From: Thermoplasmatota archaeon | GTDB taxonomy: Archaea; Thermoplasmatota; Penumbrarchaeia; Penumbrarchaeales; Penumbrarchaeaceae | Reading direction: 5' to 3' | Assembly (NCBI GenBank): GCA_016929175.1 | Contig: JAFGJI010000047.1 | Span: 1 to 18,931 of the forward strand | DNA: 18,931 nt | Position numbers and translations under genes: made by a program | The notes under the pieces: model-generated | Told to the model about the DNA's origin: nothing | The model's input: the letters and a program-made list of their open reading frames with translations, nothing else | Database searches by the model: none | In this document: one piece after another, positions 7,401-13,935 of the stretch | Position numbering within the stretch: the stretch's first letter is position 1 | Layout of the letters: each line of letters starts with the position of its first letter

Positions 7401-8313
7401 TTACATCGGACCCGACGACCGGTCGGACCCCCAGGATGGCAGGATCGACCTTTATGAGGACCACCCCGAGGAGTGGGTGTTCACGTACCAGGTTCTCGAG
7501 GGATCCACCGAAGTCACATCCGGTGACCCTGTCACATACGGTGTCGTTTGGCTGAACATCACCCTTGGTCCATACACGAATGTTACAAGGGCCCTGACCG
7601 ATATTCGCGGGAGGGTTCACTTCAACTTCACCTCCAGGTTCACCGATACGGCAACGGGGAACATGTTCTCCATACCAGCCGAGCAGGAGAATGCAAACCT
7701 TACGATCCAGGTCAACTTTGTTGGAAAACAGGGTTACACCAGCAGCATAAAGACGAGGTTCTGCACATATCATAAGGAGAAGATCGAACCACCGGAGAGG
7801 ACACCCTGGGCTTTACTCTTCCTGTTCCTCTTCGTGCTCTTCCTCATTGCCATCGTGGTCCTTTTCTTCTTCTATCGTTACATCGAGAGAAGGAGAAGGC
7901 TCAGAGCTCTCAAGAAGATCATCAAGAAGGCAGCTGACCAGCTCGAGACGGGGAACCCGTATTCGGCCGTCATTTTCAAGGCCTATCAGAAGATGGGGGC
8001 CCATCTGCGGAGATACGGGTTCATGCGGCGTGACGCGGACACTTTCAGGGAGTTCGAGGACGCCGTCAGGGCCGCCCTCCCCGTTGATGAGGGAAGCCTT
8101 AACAACTTCCTCGACATCCTCGAGGAGGCAAGGTATTCCAAGCACGTGATCGGCTCCGGTCACAAGGACAGAGCGATTGACTGTCTCCGGAATGTCGAGA
8201 GATCCCTTGACAATATCATCCTTGACGAGGAAGCTGCCCTGAGGCAGATGGAGCTTGCGGACGAGGAATACATAGAGACCGATATCGTGGTGAGCGAAGA
8301 CAAGGGGGCATAG
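4453..8313 (+). CDS. Large secreted, membrane-anchored protein with calcium-type loops and cytosolic DUF4129 domain
   Basis: 1286 residues. It has a signal peptide or N-terminal anchor (MRKSLVMLVLLAMIATSLFG), an extracellular region to about 1115, one membrane helix (1119-1141) followed by RRRRLRALKK (positive-inside), and a cytosolic C-terminal DUF4129 domain with TFREFE and the signature EEARYS (1224-1229). The extracellular part is beta-rich with repeated Ig/carboxypeptidase-regulatory-like units (KVSGMIEDT, RVRGRLKDL, RVTGTLLDD, RITGKLLES near 509-1080). It carries about 19 N-x-S/T sequons, as in S-layer-type glycoproteins. Acidic calcium-type loops lie at D134-N142, D249-D253, D263-D272 (DDDHDGVIDD), D301-D311 (DTDGDGLIDED) and D588-E599 (DQNKNGLDDEIE). 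The only extracellular cysteine is C1104 beside the membrane, so the transglutaminase often fused to DUF4129 is absent. SD GGAGGT lies 5 bases before ATG. First gene of the cassette; ligand unknown. Confidence 0.92.
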   Translation: MRKSLVMLVLLAMIATSLFGMMENTSGRIEYTVPADQEDPLGSYGDPVQELTDPIEEVSDGLFVGPRPELSLFPEEALPVGMEDVGLDWPRNEEETRDPTRGAVNTSSLIYIQEAPKKVYYNDEVRLAGLLLEDNNSDGERNSGDYPIVNEFVKLQWADGTEFYFEADLRTEWDNQELNLTAGRFSMPSKFLGNDTDPVKMYANVTSISANPIELRLYYQGVWTVDGARFYNITQDIYNVLWDKKIGVDDDGDAALLQSNGIDDDHDGVIDDGAPGIPKSGWPEGVDEEDFEFDDQGNPIDTDGDGLIDEDPNAFIARRGYEKRLYVEIWHKTKTTIEVEGSDLIDVGDTFKVSGMIEDTSYANTIMGTKTMRLFWDGQPVAETVALPVASQYFSKYEFTFRVPDRATAGAHSVSVEFSPSYNITNNYYFDPSNATTTIHVRRPTKVIFDNVDPNYKVTWVYRGSTIWINGSIVDKLYYEREFTHEGPKLSIDGVEYGNQYRFNVMWGDPIQPFATMWTGQFIIDDNGTFSIEYDLPAGNQPLGAVTVFVETNFDESRYHDPLMYYSNSQNSTRFMVRARTELSIWIDQNKNGLDDEIEQDQYGNPLNTYITRIQFKDANGKVYDWNYARVRGRLKDLSQSSGAVRVGVPNQEIKFYWGFGKTYQKYIDLVTDSNGNFEVDIPISPNHALGPVPIRASFASDYWTNYYDTSTYVDADGQPFSVVSFTSLSINASVAVKGKDVRVTGTLLDDQLVGIGNRSIKIFRLDRWDGNYNSLSAAGGKGTFIGTATTNSIGKFSFSDYTVEERMNVGSVWVVAEFAGSEEFPDGPGGVRYRANDAYTHIISVPDKLIITSETAVVLETVPNFLVRNGEARITGKLLESYKGRYDQTRGVAGQTVTAYLKQGEEVFKMGAQRTRSDPNLPEFNGYFEIKTQNVPSKLTVGNVEIIVDFEPEISAEGVPLYQPSSNRTVAEVWSSTRVKEVYIGPDDRSDPQDGRIDLYEDHPEEWVFTYQVLEGSTEVTSGDPVTYGVVWLNITLGPYTNVTRALTDIRGRVHFNFTSRFTDTATGNMFSIPAEQENANLTIQVNFVGKQGYTSSIKTRFCTYHKEKIEPPERTPWALLFLFLFVLFLIAIVVLFFFYRYIERRRRLRALKKIIKKAADQLETGNPYSAVIFKAYQKMGAHLRRYGFMRRDADTFREFEDAVRAALPVDEGSLNNFLDILEEARYSKHVIGSGHKDRAIDCLRNVERSLDNIILDEEAALRQMELADEEYIETDIVVSEDKGA

Positions 8314-8318
8314 AGCGG

Positions 8319-10382
8319 ATGAAATGGAACGAAGCCATCGCAATAGCCGTCGCAGTAATGATGGGAATAATCTTCCTCATAGTTCCTCTGTTCTCGCTCG
8401 TGTTCGATGTAACGGGCATAACGGATGAGGATCCGAAGTTCTCGGCCTATGATGAGGATTACTGGGACATCAGCAATTTCGTCGAGGATATTGAGAACTA
8501 TAACTGTAATGTCCCTGGATCCATCCACTACAGCGGGAAAGGGAACAACGATGGGACATATGACTACGAGGTGAAATCCATCGTTTCAACACCCACACTG
8601 CTCCTTGGAGACCTGATAGATCCCGAGAAGACCATTTACATCGCGGTGGGCGTAGAGAGGTCCTATACCCAGGAAGAGGTCAGGGCTCTGCGGAATTTCC
8701 TCGCAAGGGGAGGTCATGCGATCATCGCGGATGATTACGGCTATGCAAATCAGATCGCGAACGACTACGGCGTGACGTTCTTCGGCGGTCAGTTCTACGA
8801 TGAGAGCTTCGATACCAACGTCAACTACACCCAGGTCCAGGCCCATATGGGCTCCGACCTATACGATGTGGACGGTGTCAAGGTATGGTCGAAGGACTTT
8901 CCCTATGGGGACGGTGTCTGGGATGACGACCAGGATGCCGACGGTAAGATCGACGAGGATGACCATACCGGGAGCTCCAGGAACTACGATGATGACAGAG
9001 ATAATGCAGACCTCCAGAAGAACCTGCGCGATGACGACAACGACGGGATCGTGGACGAGGAGAACGAAGGTTTCGATGAAGATCCCATTGATGATGATGT
9101 AGTATTCACACCGGGTGGGGATGCTGGCAATCGTTGGTATGGACACCTCAATGTCGACCTTGAATGGTTGAACGGAATAGATGATGACGGTGACGACATC
9201 ATAGATGAGGACCTGCAGTCCTACGAGCTCATTACCTACAAACCCACCGGTCTTTCCTCATCCGTCAATCCCTGGATATGGGCAGCCGGGACTTCCAAAT
9301 CGTTCATAGACATGGACGGCAACGGGATCCTTTCCATCCCAACCACGGGTGACCTCAAGGGAAAGAACGCGGATGAGGTCTCATCGGTCGGCAACGAGAT
9401 CCAGTTCTGTGTCGAGATACCTGTCTCCGATGATGGGACCGGGGCCGTGGACGTGATATCCGGAGAATCCATGGAGACCATCAAGGAAGCGGAAAAACAG
9501 GCAAAGAAGTTCCGGGTCAGGGAACTGAATCCCGAGGCTGACAAATTGATCACGGAACTGGGTTCTGTTGTCTTCATCGCGGACCCTTCCATCTTCATGA
9601 ACGACCTGTATTCGCTGAACCACATCAGGTACGATGTCAACCTCCCGTGGGATCCCGAGGGGAACGGGGAGGACGATGACGGTGACGGTCTTATCGACGA
9701 GGACCGTGAGATCCTGAGGGAGACAGGTGATGTCTCACAAAAGGATATTGATGACCGGAACAATCTGGCGGACAACTCCCCGGACTACTGGTCCGAGAGC
9801 GATGTGGAGAAATACCCCTGGCTTTCCGAGGATATGATAGGTAAACCCAAGCTGGACTACGACAACCATCAGTTCCTTCTCGATCTGATACATCATCTCT
9901 GTCCGGCAAAGGAGGGAGAGACGAACCTCATCCTCATCGATGAGAGCAGGCATTCCCAGCCGAACCATCTCCTGAAACCCGTTTACAAGACCATGGAGGT
10001 AACGGGATTTCTGACCTCTTCTCCCTACTATGCCTTCCCCATCATCCTGTCCATAGGCTTCCTGATGATATTTGCCGCACTGCTGGTGAAGGACAAGGAA
10101 AGCTGGGCACACAATTTCGACATCAGCACTCTTGTTCCCAGAAAGGCGGTCCCTGTCGATAACAGGCTCCAGACCACGAAGCTTAGGCTCGCCATGAGGG
10201 AAAAGGTCAGGCTCTCTCGGGGTCTGAGCCCCGAGGAGTTCGCCTCGATCAACGAGTCCACGATCCTTGGTTCGATAAGGGACCCGGAGCTGATCGAACT
10301 GCTTCAGAACACCGATCGCACATACACTGCACAGGAACTGCAGCGTATGATGGAAAAGATCAAGAAGATCCAGAATATATGA
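8319..10382 (+). CDS. DUF4350-type membrane protein with acidic calcium-type loop insertions
   Basis: 687 residues. Membrane helices are at about 7-29 and 570-590, with an extracellular core and a basic cytosolic tail of about 95 residues (KLRLAMREKVRLSRG). The DUF4350 core is recognisable in pieces: TIYIAVGVERSYTQEEVRALRNFLARGG (split at 105-132), HAIIADDYGYANQIA (133-147), SVVFIADPSIFMNDL (416-430) and DNHQFLLDLI (515-524). Between the pieces lie acidic loops DDDQDADGKIDED (202-214), DDDNDGIVDEE (238-248), GIDDDGDDIIDED (286-298) and EDDDGDGLIDED (451-462), like those of the preceding protein. DUF4350 proteins commonly sit beside MoxR and DUF58; their biochemical role is not settled. The start is 5 bases after the previous stop, with GGGGG (8304-8308) as SD, so the two genes are surely co-transcribed. 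Confidence 0.9.
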   Translation: MKWNEAIAIAVAVMMGIIFLIVPLFSLVFDVTGITDEDPKFSAYDEDYWDISNFVEDIENYNCNVPGSIHYSGKGNNDGTYDYEVKSIVSTPTLLLGDLIDPEKTIYIAVGVERSYTQEEVRALRNFLARGGHAIIADDYGYANQIANDYGVTFFGGQFYDESFDTNVNYTQVQAHMGSDLYDVDGVKVWSKDFPYGDGVWDDDQDADGKIDEDDHTGSSRNYDDDRDNADLQKNLRDDDNDGIVDEENEGFDEDPIDDDVVFTPGGDAGNRWYGHLNVDLEWLNGIDDDGDDIIDEDLQSYELITYKPTGLSSSVNPWIWAAGTSKSFIDMDGNGILSIPTTGDLKGKNADEVSSVGNEIQFCVEIPVSDDGTGAVDVISGESMETIKEAEKQAKKFRVRELNPEADKLITELGSVVFIADPSIFMNDLYSLNHIRYDVNLPWDPEGNGEDDDGDGLIDEDREILRETGDVSQKDIDDRNNLADNSPDYWSESDVEKYPWLSEDMIGKPKLDYDNHQFLLDLIHHLCPAKEGETNLILIDESRHSQPNHLLKPVYKTMEVTGFLTSSPYYAFPIILSIGFLMIFAALLVKDKESWAHNFDISTLVPRKAVPVDNRLQTTKLRLAMREKVRLSRGLSPEEFASINESTILGSIRDPELIELLQNTDRTYTAQELQRMMEKIKKIQNI

Positions 10383-10414
10383 AGGATGGAATGAAAGAAA
10401 ATAGGTGATGAGAA

Positions 10415-11527
10415 ATGACACCGGATGGAACCCAACCAGTACCACAGGCCAGGCCACCCGCAGCACCGCAGGCGCCCCCAAGGGCACCTCCTGCCGGTCA
10501 ACTGCCCCCCACACCGGGAGCGGCTCCAGCTGCGCCAGCCGGACCTGCCAGAAAGACCACGACCTCCCCCGAGGTTCAGAGGGCGATAAAGGGCGTGTCT
10601 GCAACATCCACCGCGCTGATCGCGGAGGTGGAGAAGGCCATTATCGGAAAAAGGAACGTTCTCGAGCACGTTCTCCTTTCCATCCTGGCCGATGGACACA
10701 TCCTGTTCGAAGATTTCCCGGGAACAGCGAAGTCTCTCATGGTCATGACCTTCGCTTCCGCTCTGGGATGCAAATACAGGCGTATCCAGTTCACTCCTGA
10801 TCTGCTTCCAACGGATATCACCGGTACGTATATCTTCGATGAAAAGGACAACGAGTTCAAGTTCAGACCAGGCCCGATATTCGCCAATATCATCCTGGCT
10901 GACGAGATAAACAGGGCACCGCCGAAGACGCAGGCAGCCATGCTCGAGGCCATGCAGGAGCGGCAGGTGTCCATCGAGGGTGTGACGCACAGGCTTCCAA
11001 AGCCCTTCCTCGTGATGGCGACCCAGAACCCTATCGAGCAGGAGGGGACCTATCCGCTCCCCGAGGCTCAGGTTGACAGGTTCATGCAGAAGATGTCCAT
11101 GGGTTATCCTTCGAGAGAGGACGAGAGGGAGATCCTTATCCGCAGGATGAGAAGGGGTAAGGACAATGTGGACATCAATGTGATCACATCCCCGGAGAAG
11201 ATCATTGCGATGCAGCAGGTCGTCGAGAAGGTCCACATGGACCCTGCTCTTCTGACCTATATCGTGGAGATAGTATACAGGACCAGGGAAGATCCCAGGG
11301 TCGTTGTAGGCTCATCTCCCAGAGGGTCTCTGGCCCTGTTCAAGCTTGCCAGGGCGAGAGCTGTGTTGCAGGGCAGGGACTTCATAACCCCGGATGATAT
11401 CAAGGCCGTAGCTATGCCTTCATTGGCCCACAGGCTTATCCTCAAGCCCGAACCAAGGATCCGTGGTGTGTTGCCTCAGGATATTATAAACAAGATCCTG
11501 GCCGAGGTCCCGGTACCTGCGGTATGA
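10415..11527 (+). CDS. MoxR-family AAA+ ATPase
   Basis: 370 residues. The AAA+ core has Walker A FEDFPGTAKS (98-107), Walker B NIILADEINRAPP (158-170), sensor 1 ATQNP (202-206), MoxR-typical EGTYPLPEAQVDRF (210-223) and the arginine motif SPRGS (301-305), followed by a helical lid ending LPQDIINKILAEV. MoxR proteins are hexameric ATPase chaperones that work with vWA-type partners, here presumably the DUF58 protein encoded next. The first 46 residues are unusual: 16 prolines and 12 alanines, with no predicted fold, so a flexible tail or protein-binding region. The Walker A begins E-D-F rather than the textbook Gly, a variant I recall in this family. SD AGGTGATG (10403-10410) precedes ATG; 32 bases separate it from the previous gene. 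Confidence 0.96.
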   Translation: MTPDGTQPVPQARPPAAPQAPPRAPPAGQLPPTPGAAPAAPAGPARKTTTSPEVQRAIKGVSATSTALIAEVEKAIIGKRNVLEHVLLSILADGHILFEDFPGTAKSLMVMTFASALGCKYRRIQFTPDLLPTDITGTYIFDEKDNEFKFRPGPIFANIILADEINRAPPKTQAAMLEAMQERQVSIEGVTHRLPKPFLVMATQNPIEQEGTYPLPEAQVDRFMQKMSMGYPSREDEREILIRRMRRGKDNVDINVITSPEKIIAMQQVVEKVHMDPALLTYIVEIVYRTREDPRVVVGSSPRGSLALFKLARARAVLQGRDFITPDDIKAVAMPSLAHRLILKPEPRIRGVLPQDIINKILAEVPVPAV

Positions 11528-11543
11528 TCTTGGAACAACAGTG

Positions 11544-11571
11544 GTCCGGGCGGTCTCATCTCCGCCCGGAC
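11544..11571 (+). other. GC-rich intercistronic hairpin between moxR-like and DUF58 genes
   Basis: Perfect 10-bp stem GTCCGGGCGG (11544-11553) and CCGCCCGGAC (11562-11571) with the 8-base loop TCTCATCT, starting 16 bases after the MoxR stop and ending 7 bases before the DUF58 SD (GGAGAAGTG, 11579-11587). No T-run of more than three bases follows, so it is more likely an RNA-processing or stability element, or a translation-tuning structure, than a full terminator. Confidence 0.75.
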
Positions 11572-11594
11572 ACCATTTGGAGAAGTGTGAGACT

Positions 11595-12860
11595 ATGTGG
11601 ACGAAAAAATCAGCTGCCTTCATAAGCATGTCGGTGGTCCTCACCCTATTAGGGTTGGCCACGAACAACCTGCTCATCGTGATGGTCGCCCTTACAGCTC
11701 TGGTATATACCACGGTCAGTCTATTCGCCAATACGTCCACCAGGTTGACAGCGGACAGGGAAATGTCCCAGGAGAAGATATTCGAGGACGGGACCGTCAA
11801 GGTTGAGCTGAGGATACTCAATCAGGGTGGAAAGACCGGTTTCCTCGAGGTCCGGGACAAGCTTCCAAGGGTGATACAGCTCAAGGAGGGCACGAATTAT
11901 ACTTACCTGAACCTCAACCCCAAGGGTGCGACGAGGCTCAAGTACACGATCAAGTGTCCCCTGAAGGGTGTCTTCAAGATAGGACCCATCACCCTGAGGA
12001 CGCATGACCCCTTCAACATGTTCTACAAGGAGAAGACAGTGGCATTCGAATCGGACCTCACGGTATTCCCGCAGGTCAGGGACGTCAAGGAGCTCTATAT
12101 CAAATCGAAGCAGCCCAAGATGTACCCTGGCGAGATGAAGGTGAAGATGCCCGGTCCCGGGACCGAGTTCTTCGCCATCAGGGACTACATGCCGGGGGAC
12201 CCGTTCAGGGATATCAACTGGAAGGCGTACGCCTCCACGGGGAAACTCCTTGTGAACGAGCATGAGAGGCTCTCGGTATCGGACGTTACGATAGTATTCG
12301 ACTCCAGGACAGCTTCGAGGTACGGCATGGACTCCGACAATGCCAATCTCTACGGCGCCCGTGCAGCTGCCACACTGGCGAATTTCTTCCTCAAGAGAAG
12401 GGATTCGGTACAGATGGTGTTGTACTCTGACAAGGTGCTCACGATAAAGAAGGGGACCGGACAGAAACAGCTCTTCGAACTGTTGACAGCTCTGGCAGGG
12501 GCCGAGCCAAAGGGTGATATCCCGCTTTCAGGGATCGTGGAGGTAGCAATACCCTACATGCCCAGGCATTCCCCTGTCATAGTGATCTCCAACCTGGAGG
12601 AGGATGACTCCATCAGGAAGGCCGTCAGCATGATGATGATGCTGGAGTTCGATGTGACCATCATCTCTCCGAATTCCATCGAGTTCGAGATCATGGCAAA
12701 GCAGAAGAAGGGTGAGAAGATCAACCCCATTGCCTACGATATCCTGAGGCTCGACAGGGAGATAATGATCCAGGAACTGAGAGGATACGGCGTCAAGGTG
12801 CTTGACTGGAAACCTGCAACACCGCTGACCCAGGTACTGCTGGAGGCGAGGAACTACTGA
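11595..12860 (+). CDS. DUF58 membrane-anchored protein with vWA-like domain
   Basis: 421 residues from ATG 11595, chosen because GGAGAAGTG sits 7 bases upstream. The frame is open to GTG 11541, but that start would lie inside the hairpin region and adds 18 residues with no family feature. A hydrophobic hairpin (about 8-46) anchors it. Residues 50-160 form a beta-rich region. The DUF58 signature is GTEFFAIRDYMPGDPFRDINWKAYASTGKLLVNEHE, split over 189-224. A vWA-like part follows (VTIVFDSRTAS, 231-241, a degenerate metal site; ANFFLKRRDSVQMVLYSD, 262-279; SPVIVISNLEEDD, 326-338). DUF58 proteins are the usual partners of MoxR ATPases. Nine bases separate the stop from the next start. Confidence 0.95.
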   Translation: MWTKKSAAFISMSVVLTLLGLATNNLLIVMVALTALVYTTVSLFANTSTRLTADREMSQEKIFEDGTVKVELRILNQGGKTGFLEVRDKLPRVIQLKEGTNYTYLNLNPKGATRLKYTIKCPLKGVFKIGPITLRTHDPFNMFYKEKTVAFESDLTVFPQVRDVKELYIKSKQPKMYPGEMKVKMPGPGTEFFAIRDYMPGDPFRDINWKAYASTGKLLVNEHERLSVSDVTIVFDSRTASRYGMDSDNANLYGARAAATLANFFLKRRDSVQMVLYSDKVLTIKKGTGQKQLFELLTALAGAEPKGDIPLSGIVEVAIPYMPRHSPVIVISNLEEDDSIRKAVSMMMMLEFDVTIISPNSIEFEIMAKQKKGEKINPIAYDILRLDREIMIQELRGYGVKVLDWKPATPLTQVLLEARNY

Positions 12861-12869
12861 GGTGAGAAA

Positions 12870-13850
12870 ATGGCACAATACTCTGATGAAATGGACCTTG
12901 TTCCTTTTGAGATCGGTCTGCAGTCCAACGAGACCATCCTCATGTGGGCCATAGGCATTCTCTTCTGGATCGGAGGTTTCTTCCTTATGTTGTTCTCTGT
13001 CCTCGGGAACCTGACGGCCTTCGGTGTTATCATGTATGGATTGGGCGGTTTCATGCTCATAGCATCACAGTTCGTGAGCCGTTACAATCCCATGAAGACA
13101 ACGAGGATCCCCATCACCGGGATAATCCTCTGGGTCTGGTCATTGTTCCTGGCCTTCTGGATACTGCTGAAGAGCTGGAGCGTCTATATTGGCTCCAACA
13201 CGGGATATTTCATCCTGTTCTATCTCGTGATAGCCCTCCTGGTAACGGGAGGATTGCTTTTTGCGAACTTCCTGACGTACATGAGGATACTGGACTGGAT
13301 GAGCCTGGATATGACCGCGTTCCTTTACACCGCGGGTGGAGTAACCTTGCTCGCCGGTATCATCCATATTGGTTTCGACAACCCGGCACTCATCGAGCTC
13401 AGCGAGGTAAGTGTAGGGCAGTGGATCATGCTCTTCCTTTTCGGCATGGCCTTCATATTCATGCTGGAGCTGTTCAACGGGTCGCACAGGTTCAACGAGA
13501 TCATAAGGTATGCAAAGGAAAGGTCCTCGGGAGAATTCAGCCTTACCCCGGTGATAAACAATTATTACATAATGGGTTTCATCCTGTCTCTTATCATCGG
13601 GTTCGTTGTTCTTCTGGTTCTCGGGGCGACCTTCATCCAGATCATCATCCAGTACCTCCTGGTCCCTCAGCTTGCCGACTCCATCATGGCGAACTCTGTC
13701 TACCAGGTGTTCTTCACCATGGCCTGGATCTTCATTCCTCTGTGGATAGTACTCATCCTCTGGACCGAATACCGCAACAGGAAGGAGACGGCCGAGGAAG
13801 AAGAGATGAGAAGGAAGATCGAGAAGGATCAGAGGCTGGGTATATACTGA
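12870..13850 (+). CDS. Eight-helix integral membrane protein, last gene of the MoxR cassette
   Basis: 326 residues; I do not recognise the family. Hydrophobic segments lie at about 23-45, 49-69, 81-101, 112-134, 147-167, 183-202, 232-262 and 278-299, giving roughly eight membrane helices. The N-terminus is acidic and the C-terminus is a short charged tail (NRKETAEEEEMRRKIEKD) probably helical and cytosolic. No enzyme motif or conserved buried charge pattern stands out. SD GAGGTGAG lies 5-12 bases before ATG, nine bases after the DUF58 stop, and the gene ends in the cassette terminator, so it belongs to the same transcript. It could be a membrane partner for the two anchored surface proteins or for DUF58; this is inference from position only. 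Confidence 0.9.
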   Translation: MAQYSDEMDLVPFEIGLQSNETILMWAIGILFWIGGFFLMLFSVLGNLTAFGVIMYGLGGFMLIASQFVSRYNPMKTTRIPITGIILWVWSLFLAFWILLKSWSVYIGSNTGYFILFYLVIALLVTGGLLFANFLTYMRILDWMSLDMTAFLYTAGGVTLLAGIIHIGFDNPALIELSEVSVGQWIMLFLFGMAFIFMLELFNGSHRFNEIIRYAKERSSGEFSLTPVINNYYIMGFILSLIIGFVVLLVLGATFIQIIIQYLLVPQLADSIMANSVYQVFFTMAWIFIPLWIVLILWTEYRNRKETAEEEEMRRKIEKDQRLGIY

Positions 13851-13880
13851 TATCCCCAGCTTCTTTTTTTTATTTTTTAT
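13835..13880 (+). terminator. Terminator of the MoxR cassette
   Basis: GCTGGG (13835-13840) and CCCAGC (13855-13860) form a 6-bp stem that spans the stop codon (13848-13850). It is followed directly by TTC, T8 (13864-13871), A and T6 (13873-13878). The strong T-runs fit archaeal termination, and the stem would fold inside the last codons. Confidence 0.8.
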
Positions 13881-13904
13881 CCGTTCATATCAGCTCTGGT
13901 GAAC

Positions 13905-13913
13905 CTTTAAATG
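13905..13913 (+). promoter_or_regulatory. TATA box of the ABC transporter operon
   Basis: CTTTAAATG centred near 13909 lies 27 bases before GTG 13936, the spacing expected for a leaderless transcript starting at or next to that codon. Confidence 0.5.
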
Positions 13914-13935
13914 CCAATTTCACCATCGCTCAGAG

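Noticed and set aside
10304..11236. Minus-strand open frame of 310 codons opposite the MoxR gene
   Set aside because: Shadow of a gene with complete AAA+ motifs.
11541..11594. Upstream GTG start for the DUF58 gene
   Set aside because: It lies at the edge of the stable hairpin, has no SD, and ATG 11595 has a well-placed one.
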